A DNA stretch of 64,000 nucleotides, from the NCBI GenBank assembly GCA_038501195.1, contig JBBPUQ010000002.1:2418001-2482000 (forward strand), read 5' to 3'. The translations under genes were made by a program, and so were the position numbers. Source of the DNA: Nemania diffusa. Taxonomy: Eukaryota; Ascomycota; Sordariomycetes; Xylariales; Xylariaceae. Shown here one piece after another: positions 21,792 through 33,334 of the stretch. The notes under the pieces were generated by a model. It saw only the letters and a list, made by a program, of their open reading frames with translations. It was not told the DNA's origin and did not search any database. The stretch's first letter is position 1, and the number at the start of each line of letters is the position of its first letter.

Positions 21792-23273
21792 ATGGCCTGC
21801 CAGCGCTATAAGACACGCCAAGTCGCGGTGCTCGTCACATGCGCAATAACACTCTCCATTATCTGGTATCACCAGCTATCCAGCGCCTCATCCCAGACAC
21901 CCAGGCCAACCACTAACACCAACACCCAAACAATAATCTCACCCTCGGACACCACCCCATCAGGTGATCTCTCCTCCGCCCGGGCGCCATTCGTCTCCTG
22001 GCCCCTCCAGCGCCTCTGCACAGAGCAGGTCGACTCCGGCTCCCTCGTGCCAGGCCTCGTCTTCCTCTGCGACAACAACAGCGGCGGCCCGGGCAACATC
22101 CGGAACTACATCCTGACCTGCCTGCGGTACGCCATCGACGCCGGCGCCACGGGGCTGCAGGTCCCGCGCATCCGCGCGCGCTCCGCGCGCGACAGGGCCG
22201 ACCTGTTCCGCGAGCACCGCGCGCTCGGCTACATGTTCTCGGAGCCGCACTTCCGCGCCGCCCTGGCCGCCTCGTGTCCCCACATCGCCCTCTTCCCCGC
22301 CGCAGCCGGCGTTGGCGACGGCGACGACGACGGCGGCGGTTCGTTGCTGGACGCCATCCCGGGCGTCGCGGCCAAGGCCGCGCGCGAGAACCTCCCGACG
22401 CCCGAGCGCATGGTGCGCCGCGTCACGCCCAAGGAGTTCGGCGGCACGCGGGGCGGCTGCGACGCGCGGGATCCCAACCGCCACACGGACCGCTTCGGGC
22501 CCGCCTTCCGCGCGTGGGTGCGCGACCTGGAGGCCGGCCCGGGCCGGCGGCCCACGAGCTGGGAGAACCCCATGCTCGTGCGTCTGTCGTGGGGCGTGCT
22601 CTGGGACTGGCCCGTCATCCGCGACGGGCCCGAGTTCGCGGCGACCTTTGGCGGGCTCTTGAGGATCCGCGAGGATATCCTCGAGCTCGCCGATCAGATT
22701 GTGAGGTCGGTGAAGGAGCTGGCGGCGTCAGAGGCACAGGGAGGAGGCGGCAGCGATATTCCCGAGAGAAATAGGCAGAGCGGCTCATTTCTCGGTATTC
22801 ATCTTCGCACAGAAGAGGACGCGTTGTCTCAATGGCCGACGTATGAAAACCAAAGCAGAGGGTATGTACACAAGGCAGAGAAGCAGGGCTTCAGAGGCGG
22901 AGTAGCATATCTTGCGGCTGGGAGCGAAAAGGAGACGCAGAAGTTCAGCGAAGATGCACGGGCGCACTTAAACTTGACCGTCAAGTCTAAATACGACTTA
23001 GTCCAGGGTCAAGAGTTAGAGAAGCTAAGGTCATTGAGTTGGGACCAGCAGGCGCTTGTCGATTTTGCAGTCCTACTCAAGTCAGACTACTTTGTCGGCG
23101 TGAGCCCCAGCAGTTTCAGCATTAATGTAGCACTGAAGAGACACCTTCAAAAAGAAGGCTTATACACCCGGCCGTGGAAGGTGGGAGCCAGCGATAAGAG
23201 AAGTTGGTTGGTCGGTTGGTACTCCTCATACTGGAATGATTGGCTTTTCATGTTTGACGGCATGTGGCCCTAA
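21792..23273 (+). CDS. type II membrane glycosyltransferase, O-fucosyltransferase-like
   Basis: A single exon of 493 residues. A short cytosolic tail, one membrane anchor at about residues 11-27 (VAVLVTCAITLSIIWYH) and a Ser/Thr/Pro stem region precede the luminal domain, the layout of Golgi glycosyltransferases. LVFLCDNNSGGPGNIRNYIL resembles the N-terminal GxxxN/R loop of the O-FucT superfamily. FLGIHLRTEEDA matches its H-x-R donor-binding motif, and VGVSPSSFSINVAL matches the C-terminal S-S-F motif. Donor sugar and acceptor are unknown. The middle of the gene (about 22080-22700) is far more GC-rich than either end, with a Gly/Asp-rich insert (GDGDDDGGG) there. That GC block also creates long spurious frames on both strands. 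The gene converges on the channel gene with 190 bp between stops. Confidence 0.6.
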   Translation: MACQRYKTRQVAVLVTCAITLSIIWYHQLSSASSQTPRPTTNTNTQTIISPSDTTPSGDLSSARAPFVSWPLQRLCTEQVDSGSLVPGLVFLCDNNSGGPGNIRNYILTCLRYAIDAGATGLQVPRIRARSARDRADLFREHRALGYMFSEPHFRAALAASCPHIALFPAAAGVGDGDDDGGGSLLDAIPGVAAKAARENLPTPERMVRRVTPKEFGGTRGGCDARDPNRHTDRFGPAFRAWVRDLEAGPGRRPTSWENPMLVRLSWGVLWDWPVIRDGPEFAATFGGLLRIREDILELADQIVRSVKELAASEAQGGGGSDIPERNRQSGSFLGIHLRTEEDALSQWPTYENQSRGYVHKAEKQGFRGGVAYLAAGSEKETQKFSEDARAHLNLTVKSKYDLVQGQELEKLRSLSWDQQALVDFAVLLKSDYFVGVSPSSFSINVALKRHLQKEGLYTRPWKVGASDKRSWLVGWYSSYWNDWLFMFDGMWP

Positions 23274-23463
23274 TGATGGAGTCGCAACGCATGTCTATGT
23301 ATGTATAAATATATAATGCCTAGCTCAGCCATGATGTGTAAGTAAATTTCAACTAGGTTAACAGGAGGAAGGGCTCAGAGCCATGCTTTTGCAGATATCT
23401 ATTAACTTAAAGGGTATCCTATATCAATATAGCAAAACAGTCTATAGTAGTGTAGTAGGTGTT

Positions 23464-26289
23464 TTAGACGTTGTTATCTCCACTCTCTCGCCACACGTGT
23501 GTGTCTCCTAGACTTAACGAGCTCGACGTGCTCACTGTCGTGTTGAATCGTTCAGATCTTGTGATATCGCGGTCTTCGGAGCTGCTAGGACTGTAGGTGT
23601 CTGCAGAGTCCTCAGGAGATAGAGATGGTGGTGGGTCTTGGTAAATCCAAGGTTGCTCTAAAGGAGATATTAGAGAGGGGTTGATAAACGACATCCCCTT
23701 TTCCTTATCTTCGTCAATCGTGCTCATCCGTCTGGCAAGCCGCATTGGCTCTCCCTCATCCCGGTCGGGATTACTCTGCCTCCCAGGGTCCGAATTGCGC
23801 TTGATGCTTCGGAGAGCAATAAACTTTGTGAGAGGAATGAATTGTTTATGAAAGTAGTTGTTGTACCAAAGCGTCAAAACTACTAACGGGCCAATGAGCA
23901 CAGCTTCAGGGAATGCTTTGCGTAGCACTAGAATGGCAAGCATGACGACCTGGAATGACACAAGACCAAGGATTATACGCCTACAAATCAGTGGCCACGC
24001 TCCGCCCGTGGCATGTTGGGGTTGATCCATGGAATAGAGCAACTGATACTTGTAAACGAAGTATCCAAGTCCAAAGTAGCAGACGCCCAAGAGTAGTACT
24101 AGCTCAGAACCTGGAAGAACGCTATAGACAAGGCAAAGAATAAATATGAGCAAAGCCGTGGGTAGGTAAAACCCATAATTAAACAGGTTCGGTTGCACGA
24201 GCTCGGCAAAGTCCCGGGGGGTCTTGGCTCCCATACGATAGAATGGGTACATCGAAACACTGCCGAACTGGAGAAGTTTGAATGGGAATAATCCAAATCC
24301 CTGAAGCATGATGAAGTTCAAATAGAAGTTGCTGAGGCTTTGGATGGACTGGGCAATCTTCTCCGCGATGGTATTCGTGTCGCTTAGCGAGTCCCTGATA
24401 ATTCTCCAAAATTCCGCAAGAGCAGCAGAGCCGGACACCGCATAAACAACGAAGATGTTGAAGAATACGAAGAAAAAATTCTTCGAAATGACTGAGAGCT
24501 CGACCTCGCCCTGTGATATCGACCCCTGGATATTCGAAAGATAGTCGTAAAGGTACGGAACTAGCACGTTGAGTAATGATACGACCAATGTTGGCAAGCC
24601 AGTCCGTACCAGCGCCCTCGTGATCTCGTGACGTTGGAGCGATTCGGCCAGCGAGGGCGCAATTAGCCTAATGCTGCAGATACTAAGAAGTTGAGCTAGG
24701 ATAGCGACCGGGAAGAACCACAAAATTGTGAGAGAAGTGATAAAAACCGTAACCGCGCCGGATTGGAGCCGCCTTCGATATCGAGAAGCGTATGTGTTTT
24801 TCCATATCACATCGTATGGAGATGGCGCTGGCTTTATCAGTAGTTGCCCAGGTCGAGGATCCACGGTAGCCTGAATTGCCATTTGGCATGCTGCAATGGA
24901 ATCCATAGTCACAAATGCGGTCTCTGTGGGAGCATAGTCTTTTTTCCTCGCATCCCGAATTTTCCCGTCTAGCCGGCGGAGTTGCTCTTCGTAATAGTCT
25001 AACGCACTATAAGGATGAACGAGTTAGTCATTATTATCTAGATCAGAGTAAATCAACAGAGCCCAAGGGATGTTGAGGAAGGAATATGATGCTGGATGCC
25101 ATACTCAATCTTACGATTTCGCATCTTAAGAAAACCAAAGCGCAGGCGAATTTTGGGACGTTCCCCTTCACCCATCAAACCGCGAAGACTTTCACCAGCA
25201 AAGAGTCGACGATTTTCGTCCGCATGGTCCTCGTGCTCGTCATCTTGTTGTTCGTTTTCATCATTTACAGGGTTTTCGCGAATGGGCGATCGTGACGTGA
25301 TGACTTTTTGCGATCTGTAAGCGCTCCATGCTTCCTCGAGTTTGTGGAGAATATTTCGGCGCTGGACCATAAGTCCATCAAGTTCCGACCAATTTCGACA
25401 CAAGTTCACATTACGGACGTGCCCTATCTCTAGGTTCTCTACGAACTCCTTTATTTTTGCTTCTGTTCTTAAATCTTTTGGAATCCCGGTCAATCTGAAA
25501 GTTCGATCGGTAACGGTGGACTGAGTACCGAGATAGTCCTGCCTGATTTTAACCACGTTGAATGTCTCGGTGTTCATAAAATATATTGTCAAAAGGGAGA
25601 AGAACCACGTGAAGACAAGATATGACCAGAGATAGCTCCAGCTTTTATCGCTATGCTTTTCCTTATCTTTCGTAGCAAAGAGAAACGTCTCATCGGGATA
25701 TCGATCGTCGAAAGGTGAGCGAAGGTAGATCGAAGAGGTATTAGGCGATCCCGAATGGCCTAGATCAGGGTAGGTATCGAAAGCTTGGTGTATAGGCCAC
25801 AACACGGTAACAGAGAAGAACAGCATTGTTCCAAACAAACGAAGGGCCATTTTGAAAAAAGATAGGAACTACTCAGGTTGTCATCAGCATCTCCTCATTT
25901 CTTATGAGACGGGTATCTAAATGCGCACCACAAAAGCATCTAGGCCAGCGGAGGCTAGGACCTGCTCCTCTGATACTCTGTATAAAGCTGGTATCCATCC
26001 TAGAAAGCTATCGGGGAGGACGGGGAGCGCGATTTCAGGATTGTTCTGCCGCTTCCTTGCCGCATAGAGTGTTTTCCATCGAGGACGAAGAATCTAGTTG
26101 AGGCAAGAAATGTGAGATGTGAGTGCGATACATGTATAAAAGAGGTGGCCAAATACTTACACAGAACGTAGTGAAGGCCGAGATTCCTAGCGCGAACGAG
26201 AGCACCAGCTGGACGTAGATATCCTTGCTTCCTGGTAAAAGAGCTTTCTCACCGTCCTTACACAAATCGCCCAAATCATCTTCCGCCAT
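23464..26289 (-). CDS. CSC1/OSCA-type stress-gated cation channel
   Basis: Member of the OSCA/TMEM63 family (RSN1/DUF221), calcium-permeable channels opened by osmotic or mechanical stress. Four exons: 26289..26161, 26093..25929, 25868..25105 and 25006..23464, all GT-AG, total 2601 nt and 866 residues. The N-terminal three helices (QLVLSFALGISAFTTFC, then FLSFFKMALRLFGTMLFF) precede a cytosolic RRM-like domain (TDRTFRLTGIPKDLR, MDSIAACQMAIQA) and the multi-helix pore region (FFFVFFNIFVVYAVSG, LYSVLPGSELVLLLGVCYFGLG). The C-terminal ~110 residues are a Ser/Asp-rich cytosolic tail. It probably sits in the plasma membrane. The exon joins restore the family-typical ILRPRWKTLYAARK and IDALDYYEEQL segments. 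It is divergent from MSH3. Confidence 0.92.
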
Positions 26290-26919
26290 GATTGCTAGGA
26301 GGTCCAGCCCACCATATGTTCCGTGATAGTGGTAGTCATTAAAGGCAGAAATAAAGGCAGCTAATTGTTAGCTTTTAGGAGGTCATGGTTGTCATCTTAT
26401 TCTGTAGATGCCAGGCAGTAGTTGAAACTTGACAGGTAGATAGGTGAAGCTCTAGTAGGGCAACACATCCCTGACGTAATCCTCATGCATTGCTCCTGCG
26501 CACGCCACATTTTAGAAGTACCTATCATGGTAGTAGTGGCTGTGCAAGTATGTGCTTGAGGACCTCGGGTCCAATGTACTACCTAAGCTAAGTCCCTACA
26601 ATACATGGTAAGTACCTGGGTACCTAGGTATCTCTTCACAGGTCCGTGCACGCTTCCACTCAACGCGTCTCCCTAAATTGAGCGACGCGTCTACAGCCAG
26701 GGTGTTGCATTAGCGTACCAGGAACCTGGACGACTCCATCATGAGATCACAGCTTTGGCACTTTATTCTGTAGGCAAACCGTATACTGTACCTGTACTGT
26801 ACTGTACACTCCTTGTCAGGTACTCTGTATATCTGCCAACCTGCTTCTTACAATGTGAATTGTCTCGAGCAACAATCCGACTGAAGGGAGTAATTCGCAT
26901 TCTTTGCACATCCTCAAAA
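26290..26919. promoter_or_regulatory. shared upstream region of the channel gene and MSH3
   Basis: 630 bp between divergent genes. It contains an exact ACCTAGGT palindrome (26622-26629, within GGGTACCTAGGTATC) and several CTGTACTGTAC repeats near 26780-26810, just before MSH3. The MSH3 frame stays open upstream of its ATG to a TTG at 26755, which I treat as leader. Confidence 0.5.
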
Positions 26920-29900
26920 ATGGCTGGCCCGGATAAAGAGAAGAGACAGCAGTCTCTAACCAGCTTCTTCACTTCAAAGACCCCAAATAAAGCCACTCGC
27001 CCTCCTCTAAGCCAGAACCAGAACCAGACCCAGGAGAGGGCCTCACCCAGCGTAAATGCTGATAGTTCCTGTTCCTCCGGTGTCTCCCGAAAGCGACCGC
27101 TCGGGGAGGATATCGATGAGGGCAACGCAATACCTCTAAGGAAGAAGTCCAAGAATACTCTTGTAGAGAAGCGAACCACGACACCTGCAAAATCCCCGAT
27201 CAAGAGCCCACTTGCCACTGCAAGCCCCGGTCTACCAAACGCCCGCACGGAACGCTACCTTTATGATGGGTCAATTCCCCACGGCGGCCAGCCCGCAGCC
27301 CCCGGAGACGAACAGGAGCAGGATGATGAACAGGAGAGGAGGAAAAAGGAAGAGCTACATCGCAAGTTTGTGCAAAAGCTTGGTCGACCCGACAGTATAG
27401 CGTTGATGAAGCGGCGCAACCACCAAATTGACGACGAGACCCAAGCCCTCAACAACGAAGATGGCGAAGACGAAGAGGAGGAGGCACCACAGCCTACCAA
27501 AGCCAAAAAGAAGGGGGGCAAAACCGGCAAGCTCACACCGATGGAGATCCAATTCCTCGACATCAAGAGGAAGCATATGGATACGATCTTAATTGTTGAA
27601 GTCGGCTATAAATTCAAGTTCTTCGGCGAAGACGCCCGAGTTGCTGCCAAGGAGCTCAGTATAGTGTGTATTCCTGGAAAATTTCGATACGACGAGCACT
27701 CGTCAGAAGCCCATCTCGATCGGTTCGCCTCGGCGAGTATTCCGGTACATCGACTCCCCGTCCACGCGAAAAGGCTGGTTGCGGCCGGCCACAAGGTCGG
27801 AGTCGTGCGTCAAGTCGAGACCGCAGCGCTGAAGAAAGTGGGAGACAACAGGAATGCTCCTTTTACGAGGAAGCTTACAAATGTCTACACGAAGGGCACA
27901 TACATTGATGAAGTCGGGGAACTCGATCAGCAATCCCAAAGTAGCACTTCTGCAGGCGGTTATCTTCTCTGCATTACTGAGACTGCGGCCAAAGGATGGG
28001 GTACCGATGAGAAGGTTGACGTCGGCATTATTGCCGTCCAGCCAGCCACCGGTGATATCATCTACGACAACTTCGAAGATGGGTTCATGAGAAGCGAGAT
28101 TGAAACTAGACTTTTGCATATCTCACCTTGCGAGTTTCTGATAGTAGGTGAGCTATCTAAAGCGACAGAAAAACTCGTTCAGCACCTGTCCGGCAGTTCT
28201 ACAAATGTCTTCGGCGACAGGAGTCGAGTTGAGCGGGTTGGCAAGTCCAAGACGATAGCCGCTGAGGCGTATTCGCACGTCACCCAATTCTACTCGAACA
28301 AACTCAAAGAAAACCAAGGAAATGAGCAAGCCGGTGCGCTCTTAGACAAAGTACTGAAACTGCCAGAAGCTGTTACTATATGTCTTTCTTCCATGATCAA
28401 TCACTTGACAGAATATGGTCTTGAACATATATTTGACTTGACGAAGTATTTCCAGTCATTCAGTGCCCGGCAACATATGCTTGTTAATGGCACTACCCTC
28501 GAGAGCTTGGAGGTGTATCGCAACTCAACCGATCATACAGAGAGGGGCAGTCTCTTCTGGGCTCTAGACAAGACCTTGACTCGCTTTGGTCAGCGACTTC
28601 TTCGCAAGTGGGTTGGCCGCCCATTACTCGATAAAGAGCGTCTCGAAGAACGTGTTGCGGCGGTCGAGGAGCTACTCGACAATGCCTCAACCGCCAAGGT
28701 TGATCAGGTGGAGCGTCTTCTAAAAAACACAAAGACCGACCTTGAGCGAAGCCTCATTCGTATATACTACGGGAAGTGCACACGCCCCGAATTGCTGGCA
28801 GTGCTCCAGACTTTACAAAGAATCGCTTCTGAGTTTGCTCGTGTGCAAGACCCCTCCGACACTGGCTTCAAGTCGGCGGCTATAAGTAATGCCATTGTAT
28901 CTTTACCTCTTATACTCCCGACTGTTATCTCCTACCTCGAAAGCATCAATGCCGAAGCTGCCCGTGCAGACGACAAATACGCCTTCTTCCGAGAGGCGGA
29001 GGAAACGGAGGCCATCACCGACCACAAGCTGGGCATCGCCTCAGTAGAGCAAGAGCTAGACGCCCACCGTAAAGTGGCCTCAGCAAAGCTCAACAAGAAA
29101 TCGCCCGTGTCCTACGTGACCGTAGCCGGCATCGAGTACCTCGTCGAAGTGTCCAACGCAGACCTCAAACACGTCCCGGCGTCCTGGATCAAAATCAGCG
29201 GGACCAAGAAGCTCTCGCGCTTCCACACCCCCGAGGTCGTGCGCCTCATCTCGGAGCGCGACCAGCACAAGGAGGCCCTCTCGGCCGCCTGCGACGTGGC
29301 CTTCGCGTCGCTGCTCCAGTCCATCGCCGCCGACTACCAGCCCCTCCGCGACGCCGTCTCCTCCCTCGCGACCCTCGACTGCCTCCTCTCGCTCTCCAAG
29401 GTCGCTGCTCTCCCGGGCTACGCCAAGCCCGAGTTCCTCCCCCCCGACACGCCCCCCACCATCTCCATCACCGCCGGCAGGCATCCCATCGCCGAGCAGA
29501 CCCTCTCCACCTCGTACATCCCCTTCACCACCACCCTCGCGTCGCCAGCGCCCCTGGCACACCTCATCACAGGGCCCAACATGGGCGGCAAGTCCTCCTT
29601 CGTGCGTGCCGTCGCGCTCCTCGTCCTCCTCGCACAGATCGGCTCCTTCGTGCCAGCCGACTCGATGACATTGACCCTCGCCGACGCCATCCACACGCGC
29701 ATGGGCGCCCGCGACAACCTATTCCGGGGCGAGAGCACCTTCATGGTCGAGGTCTCCGAGACGGCGCGGATCCTCCGCTCCGCGACGCCGCGGTCCCTCG
29801 TCATCCTCGACGAGCTCGGCCGCGGAACGAGCACCTACGATGGCGCGGCCATCGCCCAGGCTGTCCTGCAACACGTCGTCGAGGACACGAAATGCCTGAC

Positions 29901-30333
29901 CCTGTTCATTACACACTATCAGAGCCTTGCTCGTGTCGCTGAGGGACTTGCAGGCAAGTGCACAAATGTGCATATGCGATTCACAGCTACAAGGAGAGGC
30001 CGTGATAGCAATGGGGATAACAGGGCGATCGAGTCACGAAGCGAGAACCTAGATGCAGACTTAGACAATAAAGATCTCCTCGAGAGTGACGAGGAGATAA
30101 CGTTTTTGTACGAGGTTGGCGAAGGCGTGGCGCACCGATCCTATGGTCTCAATGTCGCACGACTGGCACGCATACCACACCGAGTCCTTGACATAGCGGC
30201 TAAGAAATCAAAGGAGCTAGAAGATGAGACAAAGAAACGAAGATTAGCTGGCGCTACGAGGCTTTTGGTGGACGTTCTAGGCAGTAGCCTAGATCAACTT
30301 GACCACCTAGTATCAAGCATTGAACAGTTGTAA
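26920..30333 (+). CDS. MSH3: DNA mismatch repair protein MSH3
   Basis: Single exon, 1137 residues. MSH3 pairs with MSH2 (MutS-beta) and recognises insertion/deletion loops in the nucleus. The ATG at 26920 is chosen because [17 protein letters not shown] places a PCNA-interacting box (Q10-x-x-L-x-x-F-F) at the very N-terminus, as in known MSH3/MSH6. A Lys/Pro/Ser-rich disordered leader follows, then MutS domain I ([19 protein letters not shown]), the connector, lever and clamp. The ATPase has Walker [10 protein letters not shown] and Walker [17 protein letters not shown]. The segment at about 29080-29870 is markedly GC-richer (C-ending codons) than the rest of the gene. It lies about 17 kb from MSH4, on the same strand. 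Confidence 0.95.
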   Translation: MAGPDKEKRQQSLTSFFTSKTPNKATRPPLSQNQNQTQERASPSVNADSSCSSGVSRKRPLGEDIDEGNAIPLRKKSKNTLVEKRTTTPAKSPIKSPLATASPGLPNARTERYLYDGSIPHGGQPAAPGDEQEQDDEQERRKKEELHRKFVQKLGRPDSIALMKRRNHQIDDETQALNNEDGEDEEEEAPQPTKAKKKGGKTGKLTPMEIQFLDIKRKHMDTILIVEVGYKFKFFGEDARVAAKELSIVCIPGKFRYDEHSSEAHLDRFASASIPVHRLPVHAKRLVAAGHKVGVVRQVETAALKKVGDNRNAPFTRKLTNVYTKGTYIDEVGELDQQSQSSTSAGGYLLCITETAAKGWGTDEKVDVGIIAVQPATGDIIYDNFEDGFMRSEIETRLLHISPCEFLIVGELSKATEKLVQHLSGSSTNVFGDRSRVERVGKSKTIAAEAYSHVTQFYSNKLKENQGNEQAGALLDKVLKLPEAVTICLSSMINHLTEYGLEHIFDLTKYFQSFSARQHMLVNGTTLESLEVYRNSTDHTERGSLFWALDKTLTRFGQRLLRKWVGRPLLDKERLEERVAAVEELLDNASTAKVDQVERLLKNTKTDLERSLIRIYYGKCTRPELLAVLQTLQRIASEFARVQDPSDTGFKSAAISNAIVSLPLILPTVISYLESINAEAARADDKYAFFREAEETEAITDHKLGIASVEQELDAHRKVASAKLNKKSPVSYVTVAGIEYLVEVSNADLKHVPASWIKISGTKKLSRFHTPEVVRLISERDQHKEALSAACDVAFASLLQSIAADYQPLRDAVSSLATLDCLLSLSKVAALPGYAKPEFLPPDTPPTISITAGRHPIAEQTLSTSYIPFTTTLASPAPLAHLITGPNMGGKSSFVRAVALLVLLAQIGSFVPADSMTLTLADAIHTRMGARDNLFRGESTFMVEVSETARILRSATPRSLVILDELGRGTSTYDGAAIAQAVLQHVVEDTKCLTLFITHYQSLARVAEGLAGKCTNVHMRFTATRRGRDSNGDNRAIESRSENLDADLDNKDLLESDEEITFLYEVGEGVAHRSYGLNVARLARIPHRVLDIAAKKSKELEDETKKRRLAGATRLLVDVLGSSLDQLDHLVSSIEQL

Positions 30334-30794
30334 CACTAGGGCGTCTGTACGGTCTTGCCTGGCGCTCATACCATGCTGGAAATACACCTGGTTTAAGAAC
30401 TCAACTCCACTCGGTTCTAACTGTAAGCTGGATATTATCTAAGTAGTATACATGCTAGAGAGTGCGCGGGCTCCATAAGATCACGTCTCCCAACCACGTG
30501 CGAGGATGACTGAGATGAGGGTAGGATTATTAAGCCTAGTCCCCATAGTCGCCAGTTGAAAAACGAATAGAGGGAAGCATAGGGAGAAAATAACAGGCTT
30601 CACCCTATCCCATACCACGAGACATGGTAGGGCTTTTCCTAGTTGTCAGGTAGGGATATGAAGAGTTACGGTTATGGAGGTAGATTGGTCCTTCGATTTT
30701 TGCACCAGTCAAGAAGCTCCAATTCTGTAGGATTGCCAGGTAAACAAGATACCCTCTGGATAATCATGAGACGCGCAGAGTATCGAAACTACAC
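30334..30794. other. intergenic after MSH3
   Basis: 460 bp between the MSH3 stop and the possible small gene on the other strand. No frame, repeat or RNA gene is recognised. Confidence 0.5.
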
Positions 30795-31372
30795 CTATTG
30801 ACTCCTGCTTCCCGAGCCTTCGTTTTGTCTAGAGAACGAACAGCCTGATGAGAGTCAATATTAGCATAGAGTACGATGACTCATACAAGATAGATACGTA
30901 TTAGTCACAAATAATCGCTTCGTGGGGACTTACAGGTTGTGCCTTGGATAGCTAACGTAGTCGAAGTTGCTCTGCTACTTTCGAAAAGTACGAACGAACC
31001 AGTGCGTTCTTCGAAACCGCGATCAAGATCACGTCGAGAGTGCCCGATACTGCAGTCTCACCTAGCAGTCTTCAAATGAATGAAAGCTTCAATCGGTTCT
31101 GCTGGCAAGCGCATAGATGTAGCTGAAAAATCATCTAGATAAGCAATGAATTTGTTGAACCATGCTAAATCATCATGTTCTTGTGTGTCCGTAGAAGTGT
31201 CGTAGGATGTCGGAGACAAAAGAACAGCGTGGCCTGAATCAGCAGACCAACCAATAGGAATTGGATATTAAACCGCAAACTAGATAAGAGTTGCGGTGGA
31301 GGGTGTTTGCGGTTTTGGTTATTATGACTCACAACAGCCTATCAAGCTACAAACAGGCCATTCGTCAGGCAT
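30795..31372 (-). CDS. doubtful small spliced gene, unknown function
   Basis: No long frame exists here, yet the minus strand reads like coding sequence in pieces. One model with GT-AG introns closes: exons 31372..31333, 31233..31062, 30977..30934 and 30844..30795 (306 nt, 101 residues). The second exon (LAWFNKFIAYLDDFSATSMRLPAEPIEAFIHLKT) is the most protein-like part. Reading straight through instead, the frame continues past one TGA (at about 31061-31059) into another plausible stretch (GHSRRDLDRGFEERTGSFVLF), so exon limits are uncertain and a decayed gene is possible. No family is recognised. Confidence 0.28.
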
Positions 31373-31398
31373 AAACAAGGGCTCTTGAGGTTATAGAC

Positions 31399-33334
31399 TT
31401 ATAATTGATAGTCTTCGCCGCTTGGTTGGGTACGGTGGTATGGGTTACCCGTCATACCAGGTATGTCAGCTGGATCGTAAGTCGAACTGCTGTTAATGGG
31501 GTTGAAGCCTGGAGCGGTTGACGATTTTGGCTCTTCGTCATAAGGTGAGTACAGGGAGTAGCCAAACCCATCCCGGGGTTGTGGGCATAGCGGGTTATAG
31601 TTGCTGGCTTCGATCGAGTCTCCTGAGGGATGGAGGTAGGGGTTGAATGAAGAAGGTGACTTGATGATGAGATGGCTGTTCTCTTTGCCGGAGTAGCGTG
31701 GGGGGGACTTCTTGAAATTAGGGGTTGGTGAGGCGAAGGCAGCATTGGGGTTACCTGGTCGTAGGGTGAGTCCAGGTAGGCGCTCATGTCTATGAGTTAT
31801 AGGTCAATTCCCTGCTCATTATATCGGAATAGTCTCACTCACTGTTGTCGTCGTAGTGGTCTTGCGACTGGGGCGTGAACATGGGTTCGAAAACCTGCCA
31901 TGGAGTCATCAGACACTGTCCTATGAGTCCATGGTAGATCGGCGAACCTTCGTTATCGTCCAGATCATCATTACAACCATGAAGCGAGACACTAGGGTGC
32001 ACTCCATGACTATGAAACGGCAATTGCTCCTGCCGAGTGGTCGAAGATCTTGTTACTCTCCTAGTCGGCATAGTCGACTGCCCAAGAGCGGAAAGGGATG
32101 AGCCCCGACTCTTCCGGGAGGATGACCGAACCGCACGCGTTCGTCCAGTTGCCTCTGTTAGTTGTCGAGGTCTAGTATTAGTACGACGTTTGATAGATGT
32201 GTAGGAAGACTTCGCTTTGGGTCTGCGCTTAGTTCGGGTCTCATTAACAGCAACATCATCTTCGTCCTATAAATCTGTCAGTTCCACTCGCTAGTAGAAA
32301 ACACCCCTTAACTCACCCCGCTCCCATCAATTGATGGCTCGTCATAAACGTCCCTTGTTCGTTGGTAATCAAGGTTAGTGTCTAGTACATCTTCAACTCT
32401 AGTGACGAGCCGCGAGTTTGCTTCGAGTTTCAAGAGTACCGCGGGATCTTTCTTCTGATTTCTCATTCGTCTATCTTTTTCTGTTGCCGAGTCGAAGCCA
32501 GACATTCCCGGATAGACCACACCCTTTAGGATCAATGCGCCTGTATCGTCCTCAACTGTCTCAGGTGTGGCTTCCGTCGGAAAGGGGCTATATGGCTCCG
32601 AAGGTTCGTATTTCGATGAATCATCCTCGTCTTCTATGTAATCCGGGAATTGAGTGCTGGGATGGTTGGAGTACGGGTGTGGATTATTTGGATAAGGAGA
32701 GCCAGAATGCCAGACGTATGGTGTGTGGGTAGCTGAGTGATACTCATGTCTATTTTGAAGTTCGTCGTCGTCCGACTCAAACTTAAACTTAACAATATCG
32801 TCCTCGTTAAACGCATTTGTTCCTCCGCTGTGATGCGGGAGTCTAGCTCTCTACATTCCAGTAATATATTAGTAAAACCCAGGCTTAACATTGAGGCATA
32901 ACATAATCAGATGCACTTACGCTAGTGCCTCGACCTCGGCGGTTAGACCGACCACCGCGATTGCTTTGACGTGAAGCCACTGCATTCTCTCCAAAACCGG
33001 TTGGTGTTTGGTTCCGGCGCTGGTGGTTATCTCTCTGGTCCCTTGCAGTCTTTCGGGCTCGAAGCAATGCACCGATATTATTGTGTTGGTACCAAGCTTC
33101 GAATTCTGCCATGGTTAACTCGGCGTTTTCGTCAATCTCGCGGGAAAGAGTTAATTGGAACATGTTATGGAGGTGCCCCTTAGAGCTGATGTGAGTCAAC
33201 AGATGGGAGAGGTCAGAGAAATGTGAGTTCTTTGGGCATATGAAACAGACGAGGGGAATCTGGTCTGGCCTTGGTGGAGTAGATTGGCCGTGAGCACTGG
33301 GAGCGTTGCCTTGTTGTTGGTATGCTGAGCTCAT
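31399..33334 (-). CDS. conserved zinc-finger-like protein of unknown function
   Basis: Four exons (33334..32921, 32850..32317, 32266..31839 and 31789..31399) join in frame to 1767 nt, 588 residues. Near residues 30-58 is an atypical C2H2 finger: CFICPKNSHFSDLSHLLTH-x-(6)-H, with Cys-x2-Cys and His residues at finger spacing. An RG/RGR-rich basic patch follows (NRGGRSNRRGRG), which may bind RNA or DNA. The middle part has a well-formed block (LKGVVYPGMSGFDSATEKDR, RVEDVLDTNLDYQRTRDVYDEPSIDG). The rest is Ser/Pro/Lys-rich and looks disordered. The basic patches (TKRRPKAKSS, RKSRGSS) suggest a nuclear protein. The last two exons were joined using the GTGAGA donor at 31838, because the neighbouring donor four bases upstream shifts the frame. 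I do not recognise a named family. Confidence 0.75.

Noticed and set aside
22274..22774. Long Arg-rich frame overlapping the glycosyltransferase gene, plus antisense frames at 21960-22618
   Set aside because: They arise from the GC-rich codon block of the real gene; composition is skewed and no family feature is present.
26755..26919. N-terminal extension of MSH3 upstream of the ATG
   Set aside because: It would need a TTG start and displaces the PIP box from the N-terminus, so it is taken as leader sequence.
29080..29694. 204-codon antisense frame in MSH3 (Gly/Glu/Val-rich)
   Set aside because: Shadow of the GC-rich MSH3 ATPase region.
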